Of a DNA stretch of 35,344 bases, positions 1-11,808 are shown one piece after another. Numbering within the stretch: the first letter of the stretch is position 1; every line of letters starts with the position of its first letter. The position numbers were made by a program, and so were the translations under genes. Below the pieces are notes generated by a model. That model worked only from the letters and a program-made list of their open reading frames with translations. It had not been told where the DNA came from and ran no database searches. The DNA comes from Myxococcales bacterium (lineage in GTDB: Bacteria; Myxococcota_A; Polyangia; Haliangiales; Haliangiaceae): the NCBI GenBank assembly GCA_016794525.1, contig JAEUJY010000120.1, positions 1-35,344 on the forward strand, read 5' to 3'.

Positions 1-316
1 CCACATCGTGCCGCGGGTGGTCGGCGGCAACCACGCGCCGCGCGGGCTGGCGACGCTGTGCTCGGCGCACCACAAGGCGGTCCACGATGGCCGGCTGCGG
101 CTGGAGCAGACCCCGCGGGGGCGGCTGCGATTCACCCACCCTGACGGGCTGCCGTACGGGACGCCGCCGTCCCACGTGGGACAGAAGGAGGTGCCGACGG
201 GGGCGGCGAGCGAGGCGGCACCGCCACGAGCGGCGAGCGAGGCGGCACCGCCACGAGCGGCCCCCGCCGCCACCAAGCCCCGACGAACGAGACGGGCGCA
301 GCGAGGAGGAAGCTGA
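1..316 (+). CDS. HNH endonuclease, C-terminal fragment (5' end outside window)
   Basis: The frame is open to the left edge (first full codon at base 2), so only the C-terminus is seen. It begins HIVPRVVGGNHAPRG, continues LATLCSAHHKAVHDGRL, and ends in an Ala/Pro/Arg-rich tail. The spacing of H-I-V-P-x4-G-G-N-H, then L-C-x2-H-H-x3-H-x-G, is the typical second half of an HNH nuclease of the type often found behind a DUF222 region; the upstream domain cannot be seen. HNH proteins cleave or nick DNA with one metal ion, and the role here is unknown. The tail contains an exact tandem duplication (9 residues, twice). The gene stops 2 bases before the convergent stop of the next gene. The family call is fairly secure; the function is open. 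Confidence 0.8.
   Translation, partial: HIVPRVVGGNHAPRGLATLCSAHHKAVHDGRLRLEQTPRGRLRFTHPDGLPYGTPPSHVGQKEVPTGAASEAAPPRAASEAAPPRAAPAATKPRRTRRAQRGGS
203..256 (+). repeat. Exact 2 x 27-bp tandem repeat in the HNH gene tail
   Basis: Units 203-229 and 230-256 are identical and encode AASEAAPPR twice. The unit is in frame, so copy number changes would lengthen the disordered tail without breaking the gene. Confidence 0.9.
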
Positions 317-318
317 GG

Positions 319-1026
319 TCAGTCTTCCTTGATACGCGCGGTCGCGGCGGGCAGTTCGGCCTTGCGCCCGGGCAGGGCCTTGGCTTCCTGCTTGCTCCGG
401 CGCCGTGCGTCCCGGCGGCTCTCGCCGGGCAGCCGGGTCTCGACCTCGACCGAGCCGAACAGCGTGAGGCCGGTGATCCGCAAGATCGGGCGAGACGGAT
501 CGGGCTCGTGCGGCGAGCGGTGCAGCTCCTCGAACGATCCGAACACCGCCGTCGCGTCGGACTCGACCGCGAGCTGCGGCGGGACGATCAGCTCGAGCGA
601 GCCGAACACACAGCGCACGCGGAGCTCGGTGACGCCCGGCGCCAGGTTCGCCTCGCGCAGGTCGAGCTTGGCCGAGCCGAACACCGCGACGGCGGTCAGG
701 GTCCGCGCCGGGGTCCAGGTGCCGCCCTTGTCGACCGAGCCAAAGACCGCGGCGATCCGGCGACGCGCCGGCCACCCGTCGACGGGGGGCGCCGGGAGCG
801 GCGCCAGCGCCGTCGTGGCCGCCGGCAAGTCGGCGACCAAGGCGTCCAGCGCGGCCACGCTGTCGGCGCGCTGGGCCAGCTCGAGCCGACGCTCCAGCTC
901 GTCGACCTCGAGCGCGTCGTGGCTGAACTGCTCGGAGAGGATCGCGATGACCTCATCGCGGCGGGCGCGGACGGCGATCAGCGGGGCGGGCGCGTCGGGC
1001 ACCGCGGCAGGATACCCCGCGGTCAC
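319..1026 (-). CDS. DUF1707 / LiaF-like envelope-stress domain protein
   Basis: This is a 235-residue soluble protein. Residues 20-70 (RDEVIAILSEQF..L..DELERRLELA..A..LDALVADLP) match the DUF1707/SHOCT-like helical module. Residues 85-205 hold five FGS turns (VFGSVDKGG, VFGSAKLDL, VFGSLELIV, VFGSFEEL, LFGSVEVET), the signature of the LiaF C-terminal (cell-wall-active antibiotics response) beta-repeat domain. The tail is basic. No membrane segment is visible, unlike classical LiaF. The GTG start at 1026 overlaps the stop of the adenosine deaminase gene as GTGA, so the two are probably translationally coupled. Known DUF1707 proteins are linked to envelope stress; that role here is by analogy only. 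Confidence 0.8.
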   Translation of the reverse strand: MTAGYPAAVPDAPAPLIAVRARRDEVIAILSEQFSHDALEVDELERRLELAQRADSVAALDALVADLPAATTALAPLPAPPVDGWPARRRIAAVFGSVDKGGTWTPARTLTAVAVFGSAKLDLREANLAPGVTELRVRCVFGSLELIVPPQLAVESDATAVFGSFEELHRSPHEPDPSRPILRITGLTLFGSVEVETRLPGESRRDARRRSKQEAKALPGRKAELPAATARIKED

Positions 1027-2069
1027 GCGCGCGCCAGCGCACGCCAGCGCGCCGCGGCGTCGGCGTCGAGCTGGGCCAGATCGACACCCAGCTCGCCGGC
1101 GATCGCACGCTCGCGCTGGTAGCTGGTGGCCAGCGGCTCGGGGTCGTCGCTACCGAGCACGCAGCGCACGCCGGCCCGCTGCAACGCGACCAGCGGCGCG
1201 GCGTGGTGGGCGGCGACCAGCGCGTCGACCGCGCTGGGGATGAGCAGCCGGTTCGAGGTCGGGCACACCTCCAGCGTCACACCGCTGGCCACGAGGCGCT
1301 CGACCACCGCCGGATCGTCGAGCGAGCGCACGCCGTGGCCGATGGCCTGCGGCGCCAGCGCCAGCGTGCGGTCCACCGAGTCGGCGCCTGCGAACTCGCC
1401 GGCGTGGATCGTCAGGTCGGGCAGGTCGGCGCGCAGCGCGTCGAGGATCGCCCGCAGCTCCGGAGGCAGCGGCTCGCGATCTGCGCCGCCGACGATCCCG
1501 AGCACGTCGACGCCGCACAGCGCCGCAGCGTGGCCCGTCACCATCGTCGCTAGCGCCTGGTAGTGCGGCGCGCTCTCGAACGTGCGCGACAGCCCGAGGC
1601 GCAGCAAGAGCGGCACGCCGGTCGCGGCGACCACGCGATCGCGCGCCGCGATCACCGCCGCCAGGATCGGCTCGGCGTACGCCGCGGCGAACTCGGCCGG
1701 CGGCACGTCCCGCCACGGCCGCCGCGCGTGCTCGATCAGCGTGCGCGCCATCGAGAACAGGCTGAGCCGCAGCTCGGCGCCGGCCGGCGCGTCGGTCGCG
1801 GCCTCGCGCAGCGCGCGCTCCGCCAGCGCCGCGATCGCGGCGACGCTGACGTACGCGGCCCGGGCGGCGACGATGCAGCCGTAGAACGCCGCGGGATCGT
1901 CCGACGGCGTGGTCACGGTGGTGACGCGCGTCAGCTCGGCGGCGGTGGCGAACCGGCCGGCGGCGACGTCGAAGAACGGCGGCACGCGGAGGTCGAGCTC
2001 GCGGGCGACGTCGGCCAGCGCCGCGGCGCTGTGCGAGCCTTCGAGGTGGCGGTGGAGATCGAGGTGCAC
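1023..2069 (-). CDS. add: Adenosine deaminase family protein
   Basis: The protein has 348 residues, the usual length for adenosine deaminases (hydrolysis of adenosine or a related purine to the 6-oxo form plus ammonia, zinc-dependent, cytoplasmic). The metal and catalytic motifs are all present in order: LDLHRHLEGS at the N-terminus (HxH), LTIHAGEFAG, AIGHGVRSL, VCPTSN, and LGSDDPE (the metal-binding Asp and neighbour). The frame runs far upstream, but the extra N-terminus is Arg/Ser-rich shadow sequence. The GTG at 2069 places HRH at residues 6-8, as in the family, and has a promoter-like TACACC six bases ahead. A GTG six codons upstream is an alternative. Adenine, adenosine or aminofutalosine specificity cannot be told by eye. 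Confidence 0.9.
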   Translation of the reverse strand: MHLDLHRHLEGSHSAAALADVARELDLRVPPFFDVAAGRFATAAELTRVTTVTTPSDDPAAFYGCIVAARAAYVSVAAIAALAERALREAATDAPAGAELRLSLFSMARTLIEHARRPWRDVPPAEFAAAYAEPILAAVIAARDRVVAATGVPLLLRLGLSRTFESAPHYQALATMVTGHAAALCGVDVLGIVGGADREPLPPELRAILDALRADLPDLTIHAGEFAGADSVDRTLALAPQAIGHGVRSLDDPAVVERLVASGVTLEVCPTSNRLLIPSAVDALVAAHHAAPLVALQRAGVRCVLGSDDPEPLATSYQRERAIAGELGVDLAQLDADAAARWRALARA

Positions 2070-2075
2070 GCGCGG

Positions 2076-2081
2076 GGTGTA
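2076..2081 (-). promoter_or_regulatory. Possible -10 element of the adenosine deaminase gene
   Basis: On the minus strand TACACC lies exactly six bases before the GTG at 2069. The last base departs from TANNNT, so this is a weak member of the set described in the findings. Confidence 0.35.
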
Positions 2082-2130
2082 CCGCACTCGCGGCGGGCGT
2101 GCGCGGTCGACGCGACGGCGGCGGCGGCGG

Positions 2131-2136
2131 TAGCAT
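2131..2136 (+). promoter_or_regulatory. -10 element (TAGCAT), predicted leaderless start
   Basis: TAGCAT is followed by six bases and then the GTG of the GreA/GreB-like gene at 2143. With normal -10 to start spacing, transcription would begin at the start codon itself. No clear -35 box or Shine-Dalgarno sequence is seen. Confidence 0.6.
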
Positions 2137-2142
2137 CGGCGC

Positions 2143-2613
2143 GTGAAGGCGACCCGCAGCGACCTGCGCCGCGAACTCCTGGCGGCCGCCGAGGCCGCGC
2201 TGGCCACCGCCCGGGCCGCCCACGCCGCGGCGGTCGAGGGCGCGACCCACAGCGAGGCCAAGGCCGAAAACGACAAGGACACCCGCGGCCTCGAGCAGTC
2301 GTACCTGGCGCGCGGCCACGCGGCGCGCGTCGAGGAGCTGGAGGCTGCGCTGCTGACCGTCGCCGGCCTGTCGGTGGCCAAGCCCGGACCGCGGGTCGCG
2401 CTGGGCGCGGTGGTCACGGTCGACGACGACGGCGCGACCACCCGCTACTACCTCGCCCCCTGGGGCGGTGGCGTCACGCTCGCCGGCGGCATCGCGGTGG
2501 TCACGCCGACCGCGCCGATCGGCCGCGCGCTGGTCGGCAAGGCGGTCGGCGACGTCGCCGAGGTCCACCGCCCGGGCGGCATCCGCGAGATCGAGATCGT
2601 CGCGATCGACTAG
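2143..2613 (+). CDS. GreA/GreB-family transcription elongation factor
   Basis: The protein has 156 residues. Residues 1-75 form a charged helical hairpin with the acidic-tip region SEAKAENDKDTRGLEQSYLA; residues 85-156 are the C-terminal FKBP-like Gre domain, with VVTPTAPIGRALVGKAVGD matching the family's VTPxSPIGRALLGK pattern. Gre factors enter the secondary channel of RNA polymerase and stimulate transcript cleavage in backtracked complexes. This type diverges from canonical GreA but keeps the coiled-coil acidic residues. The GTG start is chosen because it begins the coiled coil directly and has TAGCAT six bases upstream. It is divergent from the deaminase (73-bp gap), and its stop overlaps the convergent stop of the next gene in CTAG. 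Confidence 0.85.
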   Translation: MKATRSDLRRELLAAAEAALATARAAHAAAVEGATHSEAKAENDKDTRGLEQSYLARGHAARVEELEAALLTVAGLSVAKPGPRVALGAVVTVDDDGATTRYYLAPWGGGVTLAGGIAVVTPTAPIGRALVGKAVGDVAEVHRPGGIREIEIVAID

Positions 2614-2882
2614 CGCGACGGCGACGGGGACGGCGCGGGCGTCGGACCGGCGTCACCGCCCTCGTCCTTGGTGGCTTCCTTGTAGCCGGCCTCGACGCCG
2701 CGCTTGACCTTCTCCAGCGCGGGCTTGGCCTTCTCGCTCACGCCCTCGCGCATGTCCTTGGCCTCGTTGGTCGACCAGATCGCGCTGACGTGGCCGAAGA
2801 ACGTGCGCTTGCCCAGCTTCACCGTGGCGCCCAGGAACACCAGCACGCCGACGATGATCAGGGTGAAGACGAAGCGGATCAC
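2610..2882 (-). CDS. Small single-pass membrane protein, unknown function
   Basis: The protein has 90 residues. Residues 2-20 (IRFVFTLIIVGVLVFLGAT) form one membrane helix right at the N-terminus. A basic stretch follows, then a charged, helix-forming region (residues 45-70, with REGVSEKAKPALEKVKRG), then a Pro/Ser tail. I do not recognise the family. The topology suggests an inner-membrane anchor with a short charged domain. The GTG start has TAGGCT six bases upstream, which supports it as a real gene despite its size. Its stop codon is shared with the convergent Gre-like gene (CTAG at 2610-2613). Confidence 0.7.
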   Translation of the reverse strand: MIRFVFTLIIVGVLVFLGATVKLGKRTFFGHVSAIWSTNEAKDMREGVSEKAKPALEKVKRGVEAGYKEATKDEGGDAGPTPAPSPSPSR

Positions 2883-2888
2883 GCCCGG

Positions 2889-2894
2889 AGCCTA
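2889..2894 (-). promoter_or_regulatory. -10 element (TAGGCT), predicted leaderless start
   Basis: Minus-strand TAGGCT lies exactly six bases before the GTG at 2882 of the small membrane protein. Confidence 0.6.
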
Positions 2895-2929
2895 CCGCGG
2901 CGCGCCAGGCGCGGCCACTCTGCGGCGCG

Positions 2930-3000
2930 ACGGCGCGACGGGGCGACGGGGCGACGGCGCACGGCGCGACGGCGCGACGGGCGACGGCGCGGCACGGCAC
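2930..3000. repeat. GC low-complexity run of CGACGG-type units
   Basis: The stretch between the kinase stop (3016) and the small membrane gene is made of imperfect GGCGACGG / GCGCGACG units. No gene fits it. It may be slippage-derived spacer. Confidence 0.7.
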
Positions 3001-3015
3001 CGCCGCAGCGCGCGC

Positions 3016-4742
<1,727 letters not shown>

Positions 4743-4746
<4 letters not shown>

Positions 4747-7700
4747 GGATCTTCCCCGGGCCAGGCGATCGGCGGGCAGGCCCGGCCCAGCCGCGCGGCG
4801 GCGGCGGCGGCCTCGCCGGCGGCGCGCGCGGCCTCGGCGGCATCACCGATCCGGCGCGCGGTCCGGGCGTACAGCCACCACACGAAGACGGCGTCCTCGG
4901 GGTCGGCGCTCGGGCGTCCGGCCAGCTCGATCACGCCGTCCCACGCGGCGCCCAGCGCGCCGCCGACGGTCAGCGCCGCCAGGTCGCGGGTCAGCGTCAG
5001 GAACGGGTTGTCGCCGAGGTCGTCGACGCGCAGGTGCGCCAGCTCGCGCCGCGCCGCCGGCAGCTCGCCGGCCGCCGCCAGCAAGAGCGCGTACCACACC
5101 GACGCGACCACCGGCGGCGCCTCGCGGAAGCGCTCGCTGCCGATCTTGTGCGACGCCTCGCCGGCGGCCAGCGCGCCGGCGAGATCGCCGGCCCAGAACC
5201 GCAGGAGCGACAGATCGTACCAGCCCCACAGCTCGACCTGATCGAGGCCCATCCGGTTGGCCACGCCGATCGCGCGCTCGGCGTCCGCCTCCGCCTCGCG
5301 CGGCCGATCGAGCTGGCGCCACGCGTTGACGCGGTTGAACAGGCCGATCGCCAGGTGGAAGTGGTCGCCGGCCCGCTCGCAGTCGGCGATCGCGCGATCG
5401 AGCACGGCGCGGCCGTCGTCGACGAGCCCCTGCCGGCGCAGCACGCCGCCGAGCATCAGCCGCGAGCCGGTGGCGGTGGCGTGATCGCCGAGCGCGTCGG
5501 CGCGCGCGATCGCGGCGGTCAGCAGCGCCTGCGCCTCGGGCAGCCGCTCCTGGCGCGCGCGGACGACGCCGAGCCAGTTGTCGAGCCGCGCCTGCACCGG
5601 CGCCGGCAGCCCGGCGGGCGCCTGGGCCGCGGCGTCCTCGATCAGCCGCGCCGACTCGCCGAGCCGCTCGGTGAAGTCGCACACCGCGCCGTCGGCGAGC
5701 TGCAGATCGATCGCCGCGACCCGATCGCCGCGCGCCACGGCCAGCTCGCGCGCGGCGCGCAGGTCGGCCTGGGCCGCCTCGTAGTGCGTCAGCGACCGCC
5801 GCACCGCGCCGCGCTCGCCGAGCAGCCGCTGCCGCGCGGCGAGATCGCGCTCGCCGAGCTGATCGATCGCCAGCGTCAGCCAGCGCTCGGCCTCGAGCAT
5901 CGCGTGGCGCGCCTGCGCGTCGACGGCGAGGCGCTCGGCGGCGGCCGCGGCGGCGGCGGGCTCGCCGGCGCCGGCGGCGTGGAACGCGAGCTTGGCCCAG
6001 GCCTCGGGCCCGTCGGCGCGGCCGCGGGCGTGGGCCAGCGCGGCGGCGTGGATCGCCGGGCGGCTGGTCGGCGCGACGGTGTCGGCGGTCGCCGCCTGCT
6101 CGGCCTCGCTGCGGAACCGCCAGCCGGCGCCGTCGGCGACGATCACGCCGGCGGCCGCGAGCTGCGCCAGCCCGACGCCGGGATCGATGCGCACGCCGGC
6201 GGCGGCCGCGGCGGTCACGGCCTCGATCTCGGCGGCGTCGAAGCTGGGGCCGAGCAGCGCGGCGGCGCGCGCCAGCTCGGGCAGGCCGGGGCCGAGCGCC
6301 GCCAGCTGGCGGGTGACGAACCACTGCACGCCGGGCGCCGGCGGCAGGTAGTCGAGCTCGTCGGCGGCGACGAACCACACCTCGCTGCCCGGGTGCTGGC
6401 GGATCACGCCGGCGCGGCGCAGCTCGCGGGCCAGCGCGGTGATCACCCCGGGCACGCCGCCGCAGCGCGCGGCCAGCCGCGCGACCAGCGCCTCGGGCAC
6501 CCGCCGGGCCGGCGCCAGCGCGCGCCGCATCAGCACCCGCGCGTCGGCGTCGTCGAGCGGCGCGAGCTGGGCCACGCCGACGCGGGCGCCGTCGAGCCAC
6601 GCCGGCTGCGCCGCGGTCAGCGCGTCGGTGGCGGTGGCGGCCAGCCACAGCGGGCCGGTCGCGGTGCGCGCCGCCACGCCCAGCGCCTGCATCAGCGCGT
6701 CGTCGATCCACTGCGCGTCGTCGACGAGGATCGCCAGCGGCCGCTCGGCCAGCACCGCGTCGCACAGCGCGCGCACCAGCGCGGGCAGCGGCAGGTTGGC
6801 CGCGGGCTCGCTCGGCGCGAGCGCGTCGAGCTGCTCGCGCAGCGCGGCCAGCGCCGCGGCGGCGCCGGCGCCGAAGCTGCGGGCGCCGGCGAGCCGGACG
6901 ACGGCGGCGTCGGGGTGATCGCCGGTCACCTGCGCGGCCAGCTCGTCGAGCAGCCGCGACTTGCCCGCGCCGGCGGCGCCGATCGCCACCCAGATCGTCG
7001 GCGGCCCGGCGGCCAGCGCGGCGGCGGCGCTGGCGCGCGCCTCGGCCAGCGTCGCGTCGCGCCCGAGGATCGCGCTGGCCGCGGGATCGGGCGCGGTGAC
7101 GGCCGCCGCGCGCGCGCGCAGCCGCTGGACGCCGTCGATCGCCTCGACCTCGTCGGCGTCGAGCTCGCGCGCCACCGCGGCGGTGACGACGACGCCGTCG
7201 GGCCGCGCCGCCGGGATCCAGGTCGGCCGATCGAGCGCCGCGCCGAACAGCATCGTCCGGCCGTCCTTGCCGCGGCGCGCGACCAGCGGCTCGACGTGGA
7301 CCACCACCAGCGCGCCCAGCGCGGCCAGCGCCTGCGCGATCGCCAGCGCCGCCGGCATCGGCGCCGGGCAGTCGTCGGGCACGAACGCGACGATCGCCCG
7401 CCCGCCGGCCTGGCGCGCGACCTGGCCGCCGCGGGCGCGCGCCAGCGCGTCGAGGTTGTGCGAGCTGGGCGCGCGCTCGATCGCCACCAGCGCGACGCTC
7501 GAGCGGTTGGTCACCGCGGCGGTGGCGGCGGCGCTCACCGTCGGCCCCAGCGCGGCGCTCGCCAGCGCCGCGACCACCGCCGCCGCGGTCGGTCGCTGCG
7601 CCGGATCCTTGGCGAGGCACGCGGCCAGCAGCTCGTCGAGCGCGGCCGGCAGCGGCCGCAGCGAGCTGGCGCGCGGGGCGCGGAAGCTCAGGTGGCCCAG

Positions 7701-8429
7701 CTCGACCGCGGCGCGATCGCCGACGAACGGCGGCCGGCCGGTGGCGAGCTCGAAGCCGATCGCCCCGAGGCCGTAGACGTCGGCGGCGGCGGTCAGCGCG
7801 GCGCCGCGCAGCTGCTCGGGCGCCATGTACAGCGCGGTGCCGGCGATCGCGCCGGCGCTCGCGGTCAGCGGGCGGGCCAGCCCGAGATCGATCAGCCGCA
7901 CCGCGCCGTCCGGCTGGCGCACGACGTTGTCGGGCTTGAGGTCGCCGTGCACGTAGCCCGCCGCCGCGACCTGCGCCACGGCCGCCGCGGCGCCGGCCAG
8001 CCAGGCCACCACGTCGTCGAGCGCGATCGCCGCCGGCGCCGTCGCCAGCGCGTCGCCCAGCGTCACGCCGGCGATGCGCGCCATCGCCAGGTACGGCCGA
8101 CCGTCGGCGAGGGCGCCGTCGGCCAGCCACGCCGGCACGGCGGGCGCGCCGATCGCCCGCAGCGCCGCCGCCTCGCGCGCGAACGCCGCCACCACCTCGG
8201 GCCCGCCCGCGTGCGCGACCTTCACCGCGGCGTCGGCGCTCGCCCCGCTGGCGCGCCACACCGCGGCCTGGCCGCCGTGGCCGAGCGGCGCGCCCAGCGT
8301 CCAGCCCGGCACCACCGGCGCGCTCGCCGGCGCGGCCGCGGGCTCGTGCTCCTCGGCGATCGGCACCGCGCCGTCGACCGGGCACGCCATCGCCGGCGCG
8401 AGCTTGCGGAAACAGCGCGGGCACCGCAC
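4743..8429 (-). CDS. Multidomain Ser/Thr kinase - cyclase-like - ATPase - TPR protein
   Basis: The protein has 1228 residues and no membrane segment. Order: zinc-ribbon-like CPRC..CPVDG (3-20); kinase domain 42-290 with Lys70, HGDLKPDN (161-168; HGD instead of HRD), DLG (181-183; instead of DFG) and APE (203-205); a region at about 312-440 that resembles a degenerate class III nucleotide-cyclase fold (see findings); a predicted AAA/STAND ATPase with ILGRD (454-458), Walker A GAAGAGKS (484-491) and Walker B LAILVDDAQWID (565-576); then TPR-like helical repeats to the end. Such kinase-ATPase-TPR giants are typical of myxobacteria and are thought to be cytoplasmic signalling scaffolds. The GTG start has TAGCAT six bases upstream. 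It is coupled to the following kinase and lies 23 bp after a lipoprotein gene. Confidence 0.92.
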
Positions 8430-8435
8430 GCGGGC

Positions 8436-8441
8436 ATGCTA
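8436..8441 (-). promoter_or_regulatory. -10 element (TAGCAT), predicted leaderless start
   Basis: Minus-strand TAGCAT lies exactly six bases before the GTG at 8429 of the large kinase. It sits in the 23-bp gap after the lipoprotein stop, so the kinase pair may have its own promoter in addition to read-through. Confidence 0.6.
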
Positions 8442-8452
8442 CCGCGCGTCGG

Positions 8453-10240
8453 TCACGCCGCGTCGCTGCACGGCGCGAAGCACGGCGCGATCATGCCGTC
8501 GGGCGGCGCCAGCGCGTCGGGGCCGGGGCCGCCCTCGCCGGGGGCGTCCGACGGGGCCGCGTCGGCGTCGATCGGCGCGTCGGCGTCGACCCCGGCGTCG
8601 GGCGGCAGCGGCGCGTCGGGCAGGAGCGCGTCGGGGCCGGCGTCGGGCGACAGCGGCGCGTCGGGCAGGAGCGCGTCGGGGCCGGCGTCGGGCAAGCCCG
8701 GCATCGTCGCGTCGAAGGTGTCGCCCGCGTCGGCGGCGTCGACGGCGGCGTCGCGCATCGTCTCCGGACCGTCGCCGCCGGCGTCGATCATCATCATCGC
8801 GTCGCCGTCCATCGCCACCACCGGCGAGTCGGGCGGCGGCGGCAGCCAGTTGCCGGGCTGCTCGAACGGGGTCATCCCGCCGCGCAGCGGCGACTCGCAC
8901 GCGGCCAGCCAGTCGATCGGCGTCGCCGGATCGCGCAGCGCGCCCTCGAGCGCCACCTGCGACGCGATCCGCCCCGCGCCCAGCCCGTCGATCCGCATCG
9001 CCGCGGCGTTGGCGCGCCAGTACGAGTAGAAGTACGCGCGGCGGTTGTTCGACGAGTTGCCGGCGTACAGCCCGGCCCGGTACTGCGACGGCCCCGAGCC
9101 GAGGTGCGTGGCCTCGGCCGCCATCTGCTGGCCGATCACCGGCGCCAGCTGGCCCTGGACGCTGTCGAGGCTCGCCGGGTTGGCGCGCTCGTCGTCGGTC
9201 AGCTCGAGCGCCGCCGCGACGCCGCCGCCCCAGGTCGGGGGCAGCCGCAGGCTCGCCGCGCTGGCGCCGTCGCCGCGCGCCAGCGCGAACATCGCGACCG
9301 CGGTGCCGTCCTTGGTGAAGAACGACAGGAAGCGGTGCTGCTCGGGATCCTCGGCGAGCGGCAGCGTGACCCAGCTGGCGTTGCCCAGCGCCAGCGCGCC
9401 GCGCCACAGGAACTGGCCGTTGTCGATCGTCGCGCCGGTGGCGCTGGTGAAGTCGAGGTCGGGCTCGTCGTGCAGCGCGATCGGCAGCGACGCGTAGAAC
9501 GCGAACTTGAACCACAGCGCGCCGGTCTGCGCGGCCACCACGCTCGGCACGTTGGGGTTGTGCTGGTACTCGGCGCGCGGCACCGTCGTGATCGCCTGGA
9601 CGATGTCGCTGCGCAGCTCGAGCGCCTCGCCGGGCAGCTCCGGCAGGCGCACCATCGGCGCCCACGACACGAAGCCGTGGTGGCTCCACGCCCCCGGCGG
9701 CGCGCTGGCGTTGCACGACTCCAGCGAGAAGATCGGCCACTCGTACCAGAGCGCGCTGCGCAGCACGAGCGTGTCGACCCGGCGCAGCCGGAACGCCACG
9801 TCGGCGACGCCCAGGTACCCGTCGTAGACGTGGCCGGGGAAGATGATCTCCTCGCCCATCGCCAGCCGCCCGCGCAGCCCGCCGACCCGCTCGACCTGCA
9901 CGTCGGGGCCGATCGCCGCGGCGGCGGTGCCCGACGAGCTGAGGAAGGTGACGCTGGTGAGGCCGCTGGTCGGGGTGGCGCAGCTGGGCGCGACCGACGG
10001 GTCGAACTGGATGCCGTAGACGGTGGCGTTGTTGAGGGTGCCGGCCCCGGTCGTCCCCCAGCTCGGCGCGCCGTGCAGGCCGGTGACCTCGGCGAACGAA
10101 CGCGGGTTGCCGTTGTAGTTGCCCGAGTTGCGGTCCCAGCCGCCGCGGTTGACCACCACCGGGCCGGGCTCGTCGGCGCAGCCGGCCCCGACGACCGCCA
10201 GGGTCACGGCGACCGCGAGGCGGAGGCGCACGGGGGGCAT
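8453..10240 (-). CDS. Large secreted lipoprotein with Asp/Pro-rich tail, unknown function
   Basis: The protein has 595 residues. The ATG at 10240 gives a good lipoprotein signal: MPPVRLRLAVAVTLAVVGAGC with the lipobox cysteine at about residue 21; the frame extends upstream as Arg-rich non-protein-like sequence. The body (about 25-480) is a globular domain of unknown family starting GGWDRNSGNYNGNP. It mentions no recognisable catalytic motif. Residues 490-580 are low complexity (DAGPDALLPDAPL repeats), typical of outer-membrane lipoprotein tails in this group; the very end is CFAPCSDAA, two cysteines close together. It is first in the leftward run with the two kinases, so it may be an extracytoplasmic partner of the signalling pair; that is inference. 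Confidence 0.8.
   Translation of the reverse strand: MPPVRLRLAVAVTLAVVGAGCADEPGPVVVNRGGWDRNSGNYNGNPRSFAEVTGLHGAPSWGTTGAGTLNNATVYGIQFDPSVAPSCATPTSGLTSVTFLSSSGTAAAAIGPDVQVERVGGLRGRLAMGEEIIFPGHVYDGYLGVADVAFRLRRVDTLVLRSALWYEWPIFSLESCNASAPPGAWSHHGFVSWAPMVRLPELPGEALELRSDIVQAITTVPRAEYQHNPNVPSVVAAQTGALWFKFAFYASLPIALHDEPDLDFTSATGATIDNGQFLWRGALALGNASWVTLPLAEDPEQHRFLSFFTKDGTAVAMFALARGDGASAASLRLPPTWGGGVAAALELTDDERANPASLDSVQGQLAPVIGQQMAAEATHLGSGPSQYRAGLYAGNSSNNRRAYFYSYWRANAAAMRIDGLGAGRIASQVALEGALRDPATPIDWLAACESPLRGGMTPFEQPGNWLPPPPDSPVVAMDGDAMMMIDAGGDGPETMRDAAVDAADAGDTFDATMPGLPDAGPDALLPDAPLSPDAGPDALLPDAPLPPDAGVDADAPIDADAAPSDAPGEGGPGPDALAPPDGMIAPCFAPCSDAA
8606..8694 (-). repeat. 45-bp tandem repeat encoding a 15-residue Asp/Pro unit
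   Basis: The copies start at 8606 and 8651 and are nearly identical. They encode two successive DAGPDALLPDAPLxP units near the end of the lipoprotein. Confidence 0.85.
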
Positions 10241-10331
10241 CGCCCCGTGCTGCTGCACGGGCCGTACCGTTCGGCGGGGGCGTGATCTCGAGAGCATCGC
10301 GGGGGCTGCGGGCCGGCGCCTGCGGGCGCGC

Positions 10332-10347
10332 GCCATCACCTGATGGC
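10332..10347. promoter_or_regulatory. Perfect 16-bp palindrome, candidate operator between divergent genes
   Basis: GCCATCA-CC-TGATGGC sits in the 152-bp gap between the leftward lipoprotein (ATG 10240) and the rightward sigma-54 activator (ATG 10393). Seven base pairs match perfectly around a 2-bp centre, as expected for a dimeric regulator site. Confidence 0.45.
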
Positions 10348-10378
10348 TGGCCCCCGCAGTCCGGCGTCGCGCTGCTGA

Positions 10379-10384
10379 TATAGT
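10379..10384 (+). promoter_or_regulatory. Possible -10 element (TATAGT) of the FHA/sigma-54 activator gene
   Basis: TATAGT ends eight bases before the ATG at 10393 inside a rare AT-rich patch, giving a very short leader at most. Confidence 0.45.
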
Positions 10385-10392
10385 ACGCCGGG

Positions 10393-11751
<1,359 letters not shown>

Positions 11752-11796
11752 CGCGCCGCGCCGGCGAATGCGCGGCGGGCCCGCGCGGCTGCGTGC

Positions 11797-11802
11797 TACG
11801 GT
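11797..11802 (+). promoter_or_regulatory. -10 element (TACGGT), predicted leaderless start
   Basis: TACGGT is followed by exactly six bases and the GTG at 11809 of the third kinase, which suggests that gene can be transcribed separately from the activator gene. Confidence 0.6.
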
Positions 11803-11808
11803 GATCGC

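Noticed and set aside
5034-9029. Very long open frame (over 1300 codons) on the plus strand
   Set aside because: It lies opposite the large kinase and lipoprotein genes, is Arg/Gly/Ala/His-rich and has no domain motif; it is a GC-driven shadow frame.
10344-10359. Possible sigma-54 promoter (TGGC ... GC) ahead of the FHA activator gene
   Set aside because: The GC of the -12 element is off by one from the required spacing and the flanking bases do not fit.
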